From assembly GCF_001750725.1 (NCBI RefSeq), contig NZ_CP017279.1, positions 3,596,001 through 3,660,000 on the forward strand: 64,000 bases of DNA, in the 5' to 3' direction. The translations under genes were made by a program, and so were the position numbers. The notes beneath the pieces were generated by a model that was not told the DNA's origin, did no database searches, and saw only the letters and a list, made by a program, of their open reading frames with translations. The stretch comes from Enterobacter ludwigii. Its GTDB lineage: Bacteria > Pseudomonadota > Gammaproteobacteria > Enterobacterales > Enterobacteriaceae. Position 1 is the first letter of the stretch; every line of letters begins with the position of its first letter. This document shows positions 50,518-59,794 of this stretch, piece by piece.

Positions 50518-50991
50518 CTACTCCCCGGTATTGCTGAGAATTAACCGGTACAGTTCCTCTTGTGAGCTGGCATTAAGTAATTTGTCGACGACGTCATCAT
50601 CTCCTAATGCAATTGATATACGGGCCAGCACTTTTATGTGTCCCGCTCCGCTGTCGACGTCTTTCACGGCAAACAGAATCACCAGTTTGACATCGGAACT
50701 ATCCATGGTTTCCCAGTCAACAGTCTCCTTTAGCCTGGCAACAGCAATTCTTGTTTCTTTAACCCACTGAGATTTTCCATGTGGAATAGCAATCTGATTT
50801 TCGAAACCCGTTGACCCCAGTGCTTCTCTTGCAAGCACGTCAGCGATAAAACCTTGTTTATTATCGATTACACCTTCTTCGCATAGCGACTGCGTCAGTT
50901 GCTCAATGACATCCATTTTACTGTTCGCCTGCATATCAGTTATCACGCAGGCTTTGCTTAATAGATCACTTAAAACAATTTTATCTAACAT
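50518..50991 (-). CDS. PTS EIIA, fructose/mannitol family
   Basis: A 157-residue EIIA-Fru/Mtl domain. The phosphorylation site is H71 in IAIPHGKS. It passes phosphate from HPr (or FPr) to the EIIB domain encoded next. Its ATG is one base after the stop of the regulator gene, with AGGAG inside that gene, so translation is coupled. Confidence 0.93.
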   Translation of the reverse strand: MLDKIVLSDLLSKACVITDMQANSKMDVIEQLTQSLCEEGVIDNKQGFIADVLAREALGSTGFENQIAIPHGKSQWVKETRIAVARLKETVDWETMDSSDVKLVILFAVKDVDSGAGHIKVLARISIALGDDDVVDKLLNASSQEELYRLILSNTGE

Positions 50992-50992
50992 G

Positions 50993-52498
50993 CTATTTCT
51001 CCTGAGAGTTGCGTTCGGTGAATAATGTTTCCGTCACGCGAATAATATCTTTTGCTGAAAAAAGAGCGGATACATATGCCACAGGGATCATCATTTCTTC
51101 TATCCTCACCGTTGAAATGATTAAGTCACATTTCTTTTCAGATAATGTTTTTTTAAGCCTGCTTCCAGGCACAATGTCGACAATCTCCCAGTCCGGGAAT
51201 GCTTTGGTGATCCGGCTATACAGAAGCTGCGATGTGCCGACTCCACTTGAACAGACAAGGATAATTTTTTTGTTCTCTTTAACCTTTTCTATTGCTGCCT
51301 GAATATAAACGCTTAAATAAGCAACTTCATCCTCTGAAGGGGGGTCGTGTTTATCATAGTTATTTATTTTTATAGTGGCGCTTCTGACAGCAGCGAAAAC
51401 ATCTGAGAGTTCTTTTTTTATTTCATCAAGAAGAGGGTTGTGAATAATTATCCGGTAAGTTAGTCGATTTAGCATCGGCTTAATATGCATGACCAGAGAG
51501 TTCAACAGTGTTTTGTCTGATATTAAATCACATTTAAGCGACTGAGAGATGTCACTTGTCAGATTTATGGCATAACTTACCGCCTCTTTATCCTGAAAAT
51601 CGTTATCTGGAAGGTTGGTTAAGGTCGTATCTTTTCCAGATGAAATCAGATACTGATAGATGTAGTTAATTTCAATCTCTGGAAAGGAAAATGTATACTT
51701 TCCCTCTAGCCATGATATTGCTTTAACTGCAACTTTCCATTCTTTATTATCATGAACTGGAACCTTCTCGTTATCGGTATGAGGATGACACTTCTCCATT
51801 CGTCTGATGGTGACCAGTAAATGTGAAAAAAGATTGGTGTAGTAAGGTTCACTGATTGCACATGCTAATTCATCTTCTATGAAGGTGATGAGGTTGATAC
51901 AGTTCGCGACGTTTTCTTTACCAAACTCTTTTATGAGTTGTACACGAGAAAATCTGTCGATTCGACTATCGGTCATCTGATAATTACATAATACGCTATG
52001 TGTTATGATCTCCTTGAGAGCCATGCGAATATCATAGTCATTACCTTCAACATACGTTCCCGTATGATTCTTTATCATCACAAGTGAAAAACTGCCCAGC
52101 CATTTATCAATTTTATTTAAATCCTCTACGATTGAGGAGCGGCTGATGAAATACTTGTCTGACAAAAAAGTAATGGATAATGGCGTGGGTGAGTGCGTCA
52201 GCAAATCAGTGATGATGCCAATGAGTCTTTTGCTTTTTAATATGTTAGCAACATGTTCGTCTGGAGATGTAACTGGCAAAGACACTATTTCACTTGCATC
52301 CAGCCTCATGCCCAGGCCAGGTCTGCAGAGTATGTGATTGCCTTTATCAGCGAAAAAGTCGTTGATAGCATCAACATCTCTTCTGAGCGTGCTCACTGAG
52401 ATATGAAGGATTTTCGCGGCCTGAGCCGTGCTTAGCCAACCATCTTCCTGAGCTAATTGATTTACCAGCGATATTTGTCTTTTGCTCAGCACTTTCAT
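50993..52498 (-). CDS. PRD-containing (BglG/MtlR-type) transcriptional regulator
   Basis: A 501-residue PTS-controlled regulator. An N-terminal HTH (STAQAAKILHISVSTLRRD, about 20-40), two PRD domains with phosphorylatable histidines (near FSHLLVTIRRME and LVMHIKPMLNR), and a C-terminal EIIB-Gat-like domain with C416 in VCSSGVGTSQ. The EIIA-like domain of MtlR is absent, so it is of the shorter type. It is the first gene of the operon with EIIA, EIIBC and aldolase and probably senses PTS phosphorylation to activate them. A 438-base gap precedes it. Confidence 0.9.
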   Translation of the reverse strand: MKVLSKRQISLVNQLAQEDGWLSTAQAAKILHISVSTLRRDVDAINDFFADKGNHILCRPGLGMRLDASEIVSLPVTSPDEHVANILKSKRLIGIITDLLTHSPTPLSITFLSDKYFISRSSIVEDLNKIDKWLGSFSLVMIKNHTGTYVEGNDYDIRMALKEIITHSVLCNYQMTDSRIDRFSRVQLIKEFGKENVANCINLITFIEDELACAISEPYYTNLFSHLLVTIRRMEKCHPHTDNEKVPVHDNKEWKVAVKAISWLEGKYTFSFPEIEINYIYQYLISSGKDTTLTNLPDNDFQDKEAVSYAINLTSDISQSLKCDLISDKTLLNSLVMHIKPMLNRLTYRIIIHNPLLDEIKKELSDVFAAVRSATIKINNYDKHDPPSEDEVAYLSVYIQAAIEKVKENKKIILVCSSGVGTSQLLYSRITKAFPDWEIVDIVPGSRLKKTLSEKKCDLIISTVRIEEMMIPVAYVSALFSAKDIIRVTETLFTERNSQEK

Positions 52499-52890
52499 TA
52501 TCCACTCCTTCGAAGAAATGTTGGCGCTTCAATGATGTTAGTTATAACGACTCTCATGATGCGAGGAAATACCATGAAATGAACGCATGTATACCATCAC
52601 AATGAACAGCTCGTTATTCGGGAGAGGCGTGATTATACGTGGGCGTTTGTAAGTTAATGTCCCTAAGAGAAAAGAACAGGGTAGTTAACTGGTTTAATGG
52701 ATGGGGATATTAATAGCGTGAGCTTGATGTTAATTCTATTTTCAAAAAAAACACAATTTGGAGACGAAGTTAAATGAGTCATATACAGAAAATTTCATAG
52801 CAAGATTTGTCTTTTGAAGTCATCTTTTTCTAAGGAATGCTCTGGTTGATATGTCATTCAGTTGAAGATTTTTCTGAAATGTTTAAAAAG
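52499..52890. other. AT-rich regulatory region between the two sugar modules
   Basis: No gene is supported here. The sequence is low in GC and includes poly-A and poly-T stretches. The upstream promoter of the PRD regulator operon must lie in it. I could not assign a clear -35/-10 pair or operator. Confidence 0.45.
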
Positions 52891-52920
52891 AAACAGAGGG
52901 CAGGGGATTGCCCTCTGTTT
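52891..52920 (-). terminator. Terminator of the EIIC operon
   Basis: AAACAGAGGGCA (52891-52902) pairs perfectly with TGCCCTCTGTTT (52909-52920) and is followed on the minus strand by CTTTTT. It lies 16 bases after the EIIC stop. Confidence 0.88.
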
Positions 52921-52936
52921 GTGTTGTGACTCTTAA

Positions 52937-54199
52937 TTAAGGCGCAGTACTGAAAAACTCCCCAAACTTCACTGCCAGCCAGCCAACCGGTGTGGTCGCC
53001 CCCCCGACAATATTGGTAATTTCAGACATTCCCTCCGGCACCGGAATGTTGGAGTTAACCGCCGCCTGAGTGTATTCCTTAGAAATGTCCGTTCCGACGT
53101 ACAAAATGCAGCTGACGATCAGCGTGCCGCTAATGAACATGCGGAACATATTGCGTTTACAGAATGGCGTGACCATCGCCAGCAGGAACATCAATGAAGC
53201 GAGGTCGACAAATGGCAGAACGCGGTTACCGGGCAGAATGATAGACAGCACTACGGCCATCGGGATCAACAGCAGTCCGGTGGCCAGGACTGAAGGTTCG
53301 CCAATCAATAACGCGGTATCCATGCCGATATAAAAGTCACGGTCAGGGAATTTGGCCTTCAATTTTGCTTCTGCGGCATCACGGACGATAAGCAATCCCT
53401 GCACCAGTATTTCAATCATTTTTGGCAACAGCAGCATCGCCGCGGAGACCTTGATTGCCAGCGAAACGGCAGCCGAAACGTCATACCCGGCAAGGAATGC
53501 CAGCAGCAATCCCAGTACGAAACCCAGCGTTAACGGCTCACCAAATACACCGAACTTTTTATTAATGCTTTCCGGATCAAAATTAATTTTATTGATAAGC
53601 GGAATCTTATCAATAATGTAATTACAGGCTATGCCAAAGGGGACGTAGGCTATACAGGTAAGGTGAGGGAAAGAAATCCCTTTTAGATTATAATTTTTTT
53701 GTAAATACGGGGCGGTTAAATCTGCTGCCAGTAACGTTAAGACAAAAATACCAAATGTTATGCCAACAGAAAGCCAGTAGTTACCGGTTCCGGCATACAC
53801 GACCGAGCCCATGATCAGGAATATCCAGTAGTTGAAGATATCGATATTCACCGTTTTGGTTAATTTGAGCAGTAGCATGGCCAGATTGATGACAATAAAA
53901 CCGACCACGACAGGCAGCATCAGCGGAGAGCCCCAGCCAATCGTTGAAGCGGTCGGCCACCCGGTGTCGACGACATTCAGTTGCAGGCCGATGCGCTCGA
54001 CCATTGCCTGTGATGCAGGGCCAATGTTCGTCAGCAGCAGGCCAATTACCAGGCCGACGCCTTCGAACCCAATACCGACCAGCATCCCCGCTTTAAATGC
54101 CGTACCGATTTTTACCCCAAAGCAAAGTGCGATAATAAAGAATATTACTGGCATCATGACTGATGCCCCCAGACTAATAATGCTGTTGATAATATCCAT
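52937..54199 (-). CDS. PTS galactitol-family EIIC permease (SgcC/GatC-like)
   Basis: A 420-residue membrane protein with about 10-12 spans, typical galactitol-family motifs (GVKIGTAFKAGMLVGIGFEG, GWGSPLMLP) and a length like GatC/SgcC. It needs partner EIIA and EIIB-Gat proteins. None is encoded within this operon, which is unusual. It is the last gene after the 2-hydroxyacid dehydrogenase (88-base gap), and ends in a strong terminator. Confidence 0.88.
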   Translation of the reverse strand: MDIINSIISLGASVMMPVIFFIIALCFGVKIGTAFKAGMLVGIGFEGVGLVIGLLLTNIGPASQAMVERIGLQLNVVDTGWPTASTIGWGSPLMLPVVVGFIVINLAMLLLKLTKTVNIDIFNYWIFLIMGSVVYAGTGNYWLSVGITFGIFVLTLLAADLTAPYLQKNYNLKGISFPHLTCIAYVPFGIACNYIIDKIPLINKINFDPESINKKFGVFGEPLTLGFVLGLLLAFLAGYDVSAAVSLAIKVSAAMLLLPKMIEILVQGLLIVRDAAEAKLKAKFPDRDFYIGMDTALLIGEPSVLATGLLLIPMAVVLSIILPGNRVLPFVDLASLMFLLAMVTPFCKRNMFRMFISGTLIVSCILYVGTDISKEYTQAAVNSNIPVPEGMSEITNIVGGATTPVGWLAVKFGEFFSTAP

Positions 54200-54287
54200 A
54201 ATGATTCCTTAACAAGGCGGCCGAATTGGGCGCGAGCGAAGCCGAGCCCAATGGGCTGTATAAAAACCTTAAAGGTCTTTTTTATAT

Positions 54288-55283
54288 TTAACTGAGTTTC
54301 TTCAGCAAGATCTCAGCAAATAGTTTGGGTGAATTACTGAAGGCGTCGAGCGTACTGCCCGCAATATGCGGGGTGATGGTGACGTTATTCAGTAAATAAA
54401 ACGCGCTGTCGTCAGGTAACGGCTCATCGTCGAAAGTATCCAGCGCCGCCCCCATGATTTTTCCGGTCTGTAGAGCGTCAATCAGATCGCGTTCATTGAT
54501 TAGCCCGGAGCGCGCGGTATTAACAATAATGGCGCTGCTTTTCATTAACCCGAAATGGTGTGCGTTGATCAGGTTTTCGGTTTCCGGCGTCATACGGGCA
54601 TGGAGTGAGACAACGTCAGCCCGTGTTACCAGCTCGTCAAGGGTATCGACTTTCTCATAGCGTTCGTGGCCGGAGACGTACTTATCATAAAAGATAATTT
54701 CCGTGCCGAAGGCGCTAAGAAAACCCGCGACGAGTTGAGCAATATGACCCAGGCCAACCAGACCGACAACCTTACCGCCAAGCTCTGGAATAGCCTGATG
54801 ATTCGGGCTGTCTTTACGCCAGAACTTATCGCGTAACGCATCATGAGAACGGGCAATATTGCGCATTTCGGCCAGCATCATCCCGACCGTAAATTCCGCC
54901 ACGCTGCGGGCATTGCGCCCCGGCGTGTTCATTACCTCAATTCCCCGGGCCAGTGCGACCTGCTGGTTGACGTTTTCAACGCCCCCTCGCAATACCCCGA
55001 TGTATTTGAGCTTTGGCAGTTTATCCAGCACTGCCGTATTGACCGGAGCAAACTGGGTTATCAGGATTTCAACGTCGTCAGCACCCTCGAGTAAGGCTGC
55101 GGGTAACGTAACCGCTTCTGCGCCTTCCTGCTCGACCCGCAGATTATCCTCCTGCAATTTTTCGATCGAATCATGCGACCATTCACGAACTTCAACGTCG
55201 ATACCTTTATCCCTGAGCGCATTAAGACCTGCTTCCATCATCGCTTTGTTGATAAAAAGATCGGCAATTGCCAGACATTTCAT
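54288..55283 (-). CDS. D-isomer-specific 2-hydroxyacid dehydrogenase
   Basis: A 331-residue NAD(P)-dependent dehydrogenase. The Rossmann motif GLVGLGHIA is at about 174-182. The catalytic triad R258 (NTARSG), E287 (TFDDEP) and H306 (ITPHIAGST) is complete. It reduces a 2-keto acid to a D-2-hydroxyacid or the reverse. It lies 16 bases after the SDR gene and upstream of EIIC. The natural substrate is not known. Confidence 0.93.
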   Translation of the reverse strand: MKCLAIADLFINKAMMEAGLNALRDKGIDVEVREWSHDSIEKLQEDNLRVEQEGAEAVTLPAALLEGADDVEILITQFAPVNTAVLDKLPKLKYIGVLRGGVENVNQQVALARGIEVMNTPGRNARSVAEFTVGMMLAEMRNIARSHDALRDKFWRKDSPNHQAIPELGGKVVGLVGLGHIAQLVAGFLSAFGTEIIFYDKYVSGHERYEKVDTLDELVTRADVVSLHARMTPETENLINAHHFGLMKSSAIIVNTARSGLINERDLIDALQTGKIMGAALDTFDDEPLPDDSAFYLLNNVTITPHIAGSTLDAFSNSPKLFAEILLKKLS

Positions 55284-55299
55284 AGTGATTCTCCATAGA

Positions 55300-56061
55300 T
55301 TAACGCATCAACATACCGCCGGTGACATCCACAGTTGCTCCCGTCATATAGCTGGTTTTAGGAGAAACCATGAAGACCCCGATGTCGGCAATTTCATTTG
55401 GCTGAGCTACCCGACCTACTGGAATCCGGCTGACGTAATAGGCTGGGTCCTGTTCAATATTTTTACGGATCATCGCGGTGTCCATAATCCCGACAGCGAT
55501 GTTGTTCACGTTGATATTTTGTTTTGCTACCTCTCTTGCCAGCGAGATAGAGAAAGCTACCAGGCCCGCTTTACTGGCCGCGTAATGGGCATGGCCGGTT
55601 GTGGATCCATGGAATGCAGCCTGTGAGGTAATATTCAAAATGCTGCCTGCCTGATCTTGTTGCAGGCAGTGATTCACAAACAATTGGCTTAAATGGAATA
55701 CCGCTTTCAGGTTCACATTCATTACCAAGTCCCAGTCTTGTGGGGTTATCTCGGCAACGTAACCACTGAGCCAGATACCGGCGTTATTGACCAGAATGTC
55801 GGCCTTTCCCATCTGCTCAATGCAGGCCGCAAAGAGATGCTCCCGGCTTTTCTCATCGGCAAGATCGGTTTTCACCGCAATAATTTTGACGTCAGTGGTG
55901 GATTTCACCTGTTCAATCAGTAATTCCGGGCACTCTTCATCACGCAGGTACGTGAAACAGATATTGACGCCTTCTTTAGCCAGGGAAAGGACAAATTCCC
56001 GGCCAAGCCCCGTGGCTCCACCGGTGACGATGGCTGTGCGGTGTTTCAGATTTAGATCCAT
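55300..56061 (-). CDS. Short-chain dehydrogenase/reductase
   Basis: A 253-residue classical SDR. Cofactor motif TGGATGLG at 13-20, NNAG at 92-95, catalytic S146, Y160 and K164 (YAASK). The fold suggests oxidation of a sugar alcohol or reduction of a keto-sugar. It lies 11 bases after the kinase gene and 16 bases before the dehydrogenase, so the polyol/keto-sugar is probably modified in the same pathway. Confidence 0.93.
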   Translation of the reverse strand: MDLNLKHRTAIVTGGATGLGREFVLSLAKEGVNICFTYLRDEECPELLIEQVKSTTDVKIIAVKTDLADEKSREHLFAACIEQMGKADILVNNAGIWLSGYVAEITPQDWDLVMNVNLKAVFHLSQLFVNHCLQQDQAGSILNITSQAAFHGSTTGHAHYAASKAGLVAFSISLAREVAKQNINVNNIAVGIMDTAMIRKNIEQDPAYYVSRIPVGRVAQPNEIADIGVFMVSPKTSYMTGATVDVTGGMLMR

Positions 56062-56072
56062 TCATTCCTCAC

Positions 56073-57611
56073 TTAATGCGTGATGTAGTTACTGCAGCTT
56101 TTCCATGGGGACTGCATTTCAGATAACAGGTTTTTGTAGAGCTGATATTTGTCCTGGTACACTTGCTGATGGGCCGGATTCGGCGTCACGGTACGCGCGA
56201 CGCGCACCATTTCATTGGACGCGGCGAAGACATCATCAAACCAGCCAATCATGACAGCGGCTGTCATTGCGGTTCCGAGTGTGCCGTGCTCTTTAACATC
56301 GACAATCTCAAGCGTGCACTGGAAGATATCGGCAAAGACCTGTAGCCAGACCGGCGAGTTGGTGACCCCCCCAGCAATTCGTATGGTGCGACTCAAATCC
56401 GGATTGATGTTTCGTAAACGTTCGGTGTGATAGAGATGGCTGAACGCCACACCTTCGTAAATCGCGCGCAGGAAATGCGCTTTTTTATGGAAACTGTTCA
56501 CCCCAATAAAGCCTGCTGAGGCATCGGGAATGGTGTTAGAGCCAAATACGAAAGGAAAGAACAGCAGATGGCTTTCTTCTGGCGTCGTGGATAAGACCAG
56601 CGAGTTACACAACTCATAGACGGAAGATCCCTGAGCAGCAGCGGTTTCCCGGTCGTTCTCCATGAAATTATTGATAAACCATTCAAGATTGCTGGCAGAG
56701 GTCGGGCTGGCTTCGGTTATCAGCCATTTACCGTCGATCGGGTAAATCGACGTCATAAACAGATCTTTGTCGATAACCGGATGGTCAGTCACATATTCAT
56801 TGATGCTCCAGGTTCCGGTGATGATAGCCAGCTTATTGAGGGTATTAATCCCGGAGGCGACAGACGAGGCGGAAATGTCGAACACGCCGCCAGAGACGGG
56901 GGTGCCTGCGCATAAGCCTGTCTGACGGGCGACTTCATCGGTTATCCGACCGCAGCAGTCCGTGGACAGTTTGACGGGGGGCAATTTCGCGCGCAGGTCA
57001 GCAAGCCCCCACCATGCCAGTAGTTCATCGTCATACTTGCGGTCACGTACGTTAATCAGGTTGGTCCCGGAGAGGTCAGTAAGCTCAAGATAAGCCTCTC
57101 CGGTCAGGTAGAAGCGGATCAGGTCTTTTACCATAAAAATGGTATGTGCTTTCTGCAGCACCTCCGGCTCGTTATCCTTCAGCCAAGCCAGCAGAGCAAT
57201 GGGTTGTCCGGCCCAGATTGACTGCATGGTTTTAGGCAGGATGTCGGTCAAAAACTCGGGTGAGTTTTGCCACTTTTCTACGTACTCTTTTGCCCGACTG
57301 TCGGTTGAGATAATGCCGTTGCGGACCGGGTTGCCAGCTTCATCTACCAGATACAAACCGTTCCCATGTCCGGTGACGGCGATTCCTTTGATTTTACTGG
57401 CGTCGATCCCTGATTGCTCAATCGCTTTTTTGATGACCTCGATGTTAGCCGCCCACAGCTCGGTAATATCGCGTTCGGTATGAAATTCCCTGGGTGTCAG
57501 CATCTGGGTGGATTTTGACGCGATAGAAACCACGCTGCCGTTGCGATCGTAGATAGCCGCCTTAGTGACTGTCCCGCCATTATCGATACCCATTACATAT
57601 TCATCTTTCAT
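56073..57611 (-). CDS. FGGY-family carbohydrate kinase
   Basis: A 512-residue kinase. The N-terminal phosphate motif is GIDNGGTVTKA (residues 8-18). A second ATPase domain begins near 260, and the segment GGVFDISASSVASG holds the catalytic Asp. Its relatives are xylulose, L-xylulose and AI-2 (LsrK) kinases. The substrate is not fixed here. ATG at 57611 has AAGGAG about 10 bases before it. A start at 57638 would overlap glpP. It follows the GlpP-like gene by 20 bases. Confidence 0.92.
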   Translation of the reverse strand: MKDEYVMGIDNGGTVTKAAIYDRNGSVVSIASKSTQMLTPREFHTERDITELWAANIEVIKKAIEQSGIDASKIKGIAVTGHGNGLYLVDEAGNPVRNGIISTDSRAKEYVEKWQNSPEFLTDILPKTMQSIWAGQPIALLAWLKDNEPEVLQKAHTIFMVKDLIRFYLTGEAYLELTDLSGTNLINVRDRKYDDELLAWWGLADLRAKLPPVKLSTDCCGRITDEVARQTGLCAGTPVSGGVFDISASSVASGINTLNKLAIITGTWSINEYVTDHPVIDKDLFMTSIYPIDGKWLITEASPTSASNLEWFINNFMENDRETAAAQGSSVYELCNSLVLSTTPEESHLLFFPFVFGSNTIPDASAGFIGVNSFHKKAHFLRAIYEGVAFSHLYHTERLRNINPDLSRTIRIAGGVTNSPVWLQVFADIFQCTLEIVDVKEHGTLGTAMTAAVMIGWFDDVFAASNEMVRVARTVTPNPAHQQVYQDKYQLYKNLLSEMQSPWKSCSNYITH

Positions 57612-57631
57612 TACCGTGGACTCCTTATTGG

Positions 57632-58183
57632 TTACCATAAACCCGGCTCGCTGGTGGTTATTCCTTTAAACCCGGCATGGAATATTTTATCTACAAGGTA
57701 TTTCCGCTTTACAAAGCCTCCGGCGATGAATATCACGTCAAAGCCATTTAAATTTCGGCTAATCAATTCCAGGCACTGGCAGGCATATTCAGCAGGTAAG
57801 ATTTCTATTGCATCCGGCGGGTTATGTTTAACGATGTCGATAGACTGATCCAGCGATCGAGAATCGATAAGTAACACCCGAAAAATAGTCAATAACCCCT
57901 CTTTTTTTGCATAGCGCAGGGCGGAGAGATTGGAAGAAATAACACCATCAACTTTATAATAACTTTTCAGTAAATTGATCCCAGCCTGATCGGGTTTAAA
58001 CCCGCCGAGTAACTCCAGATGGACCAGAACCTTCTTACCACTTTGATGACATTTGCCTATCAGTGATTGCAGATTGCCGATATTGGCCTCTGACAACAGA
58101 ACATATTCCGATGCACAGGATAATGCCTTGTCAAAATGCTTATACTTTCTAACTGAAGGAATGATGGTGTTATTTAAAAACAT
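57632..58183 (-). CDS. GlpP-family (glycerol-3-phosphate-responsive) antiterminator
   Basis: A 183-residue protein with the TIM-barrel-like GlpP fold: KKVLVHLELLGGF, VDGVISSNLSALRYAKKEG, FRVLLIDSRSLDQSI, PDAIEILPAEY and FIAGGFVKRK. In Bacillus, GlpP with glycerol 3-phosphate prevents termination in the glpD leader. The family is mainly Gram-positive, so its presence here is notable. It is the second gene of an operon whose leader holds a strong terminator (59011-59056), the natural target for such a protein. The ligand is not known. Confidence 0.88.
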   Translation of the reverse strand: MFLNNTIIPSVRKYKHFDKALSCASEYVLLSEANIGNLQSLIGKCHQSGKKVLVHLELLGGFKPDQAGINLLKSYYKVDGVISSNLSALRYAKKEGLLTIFRVLLIDSRSLDQSIDIVKHNPPDAIEILPAEYACQCLELISRNLNGFDVIFIAGGFVKRKYLVDKIFHAGFKGITTSEPGLW

Positions 58184-58197
58184 ATTAGTATCCGATG

Positions 58198-58989
58198 TTA
58201 TTTAGCCATATAGAGGCTGTATGCTTCTTCCGCAGAGGCATTTTCGTGGACGATAGCATTCAGGCCTGCGACCACTCTGTCTGGTCGCGGGTCCTGAGTG
58301 ATATTTCGACCCACTGCCACCCCTTTAGCCCCAACCTGCATACAGTGCAGAACAAACTTGAAGTAACCATCAATGCCGGTTTTTGGGCCCCCAAGTGCAA
58401 GGACGGGAACGCCTGCCGCTTCGACGATCAAGCGGTCTTCCGCTGTACCTGTAAAACGTGTTTTGATGACATCGGCCCCCAGTTCCACTGCGGCGCGAGC
58501 CGAGGCGGCGATAATTGCCGGGTTGTTCGAGTCGTCGCTGGTCACGGGGTAGCCATAGGGAAGTGATTCGACAATTAGCGGCACGTTCCAGCGGTCTGCG
58601 GCCTGTGCCAGTTGCATTGCCATGATGTGCGTTTTTTCTTCGTTGAAGGCACCCGGGAAGGTCATGCAGACGACACCTTCAGCGCCGACTTTTAATGCAT
58701 CTTCAACGGTAAACATCGGGGTAGTATCGGGAACGGTATTATCAAAAATACTGACTGTACTATCGACGCGTAATACAACAGGAACCGAATTTAATGGCTC
58801 ACGAAAATTTTTCAGCATGCCGTACGTGACCAACGCACAATCCAGCCCTTGCTCAACCAATGCCGGCAGTTGGTTTATCGTATTATCAATACCATTTGTT
58901 TTCGTGGAAAAATAGTAACCATCCAGCGCTAATGTCACTGATTTACCATCTTTTGCAAAAATCTTTGAGAGACGGCGTTCTTTAGACAT
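58198..58989 (-). CDS. Class I (DeoC/FbaB/LsrF-type) aldolase
   Basis: A 263-residue (beta/alpha)8 protein. Schiff-base lysine candidate K176 in ADVIKTRFTG, and phosphate-binding GGPKTG and GVAVGRNI. It resembles archaeal-type class I aldolases and LsrF, the thiolase of AI-2 breakdown. It is the first gene of the operon, with AAGGAG before the start and a hairpin terminator 20-70 bases upstream. The combination with an FGGY kinase recalls LsrF-LsrK. Confidence 0.92.
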   Translation of the reverse strand: MSKERRLSKIFAKDGKSVTLALDGYYFSTKTNGIDNTINQLPALVEQGLDCALVTYGMLKNFREPLNSVPVVLRVDSTVSIFDNTVPDTTPMFTVEDALKVGAEGVVCMTFPGAFNEEKTHIMAMQLAQAADRWNVPLIVESLPYGYPVTSDDSNNPAIIAASARAAVELGADVIKTRFTGTAEDRLIVEAAGVPVLALGGPKTGIDGYFKFVLHCMQVGAKGVAVGRNITQDPRPDRVVAGLNAIVHENASAEEAYSLYMAK

Positions 58990-59010
58990 TTATTTACTCC
59001 TTAACAAGAT

Positions 59011-59056
59011 AAAAAAACAAAAAAAGCCCTCAGAGACTCACGTCTCTGAGGGCTTT
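59011..59056 (-). terminator. Leader attenuator of the aldolase-GlpP-kinase operon
   Basis: A perfect 15-base stem (59023-59037 with 59042-59056), loop TCAC, and an AT-rich tail reading TTTTTTT on the minus strand. The tail ends about 20 bases before the aldolase start. No promoter fits between it and the gene, so transcripts must cross it. The operon encodes a GlpP-type antiterminator, which suggests regulated read-through. Confidence 0.88.
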
Positions 59057-59377
59057 CTATTCACATACCCTTGCGATAATGGTTCAGAAATCTAAATCAT
59101 TATCAGTTAATTTGTTTTGCAATTTGAGAGGGGTTTAAACTTTGTTTATATTTAAATCCGTTCTCTTGCGTGCTTAAATAACTAACATGCTCAGGATTAG
59201 CTTGTCTAGTTTGAGTGCCAAAATTGAGAAGCTGATCACGTCAATTTTTTATTTTTGTAAAAATCAACGGGGCAACGATTTTAAACAACCAGTTGAAATC
59301 GAACAATTAATGATTCTTTCGAAAGATCGCTAGTGGTTGAGACATTTTAGCCCTGCAGGTCTTCGATATCACATCCG

Positions 59378-59770
59378 TTACTCCACCAAATCGTAGAACA
59401 CAAACGCCAGTTTATTACCATCCGGATCGCGTACATAGGCACTATAGAACCCGTCACCGTACTGGGGGCGATATCCCGGCCCCCCTTCATTCGTACCGCC
59501 AAGCGACAGAGCGAGAGTGTGCGCCTGCTGTACCTGTTCTACGGACACAGCATTCAATGCCACCATGGTCCCATTACCCACGGACGCCGGTTGTTTATCA
59601 AATGGTCGGCCCACGCAAAGGCCAGTCGTGGTATTCGCACTAAATGTGCCCCAGGACGCGCCTTCTTCATTCCGGCCTGCCTTTGGATACCCAAGCAATT
59701 CCATCAACGGATCGTAGAATTGGATGGCGCGTGGCAGATCGCTAGTACCCAGCATCACGTAAGAAAACAT
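59378..59770 (-). CDS. VOC-superfamily (glyoxalase/bleomycin-resistance type) protein
   Basis: A 130-residue VOC protein: MFSYVMLGTSDLPRAIQFYD, then GDGFYSAYVRDPDGNKLAFV at the C-terminus. It may bind a metal and detoxify or sequester a small molecule. A broken copy lies at 45256-45603. It is the last gene of a five-gene unit, 24 bases after the MdtM-like efflux gene. A 388-base gap without genes follows downstream. Confidence 0.85.
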   Translation of the reverse strand: MFSYVMLGTSDLPRAIQFYDPLMELLGYPKAGRNEEGASWGTFSANTTTGLCVGRPFDKQPASVGNGTMVALNAVSVEQVQQAHTLALSLGGTNEGGPGYRPQYGDGFYSAYVRDPDGNKLAFVFYDLVE

Positions 59771-59794
59771 AACCCCTCCTTACTTACATTTGTA

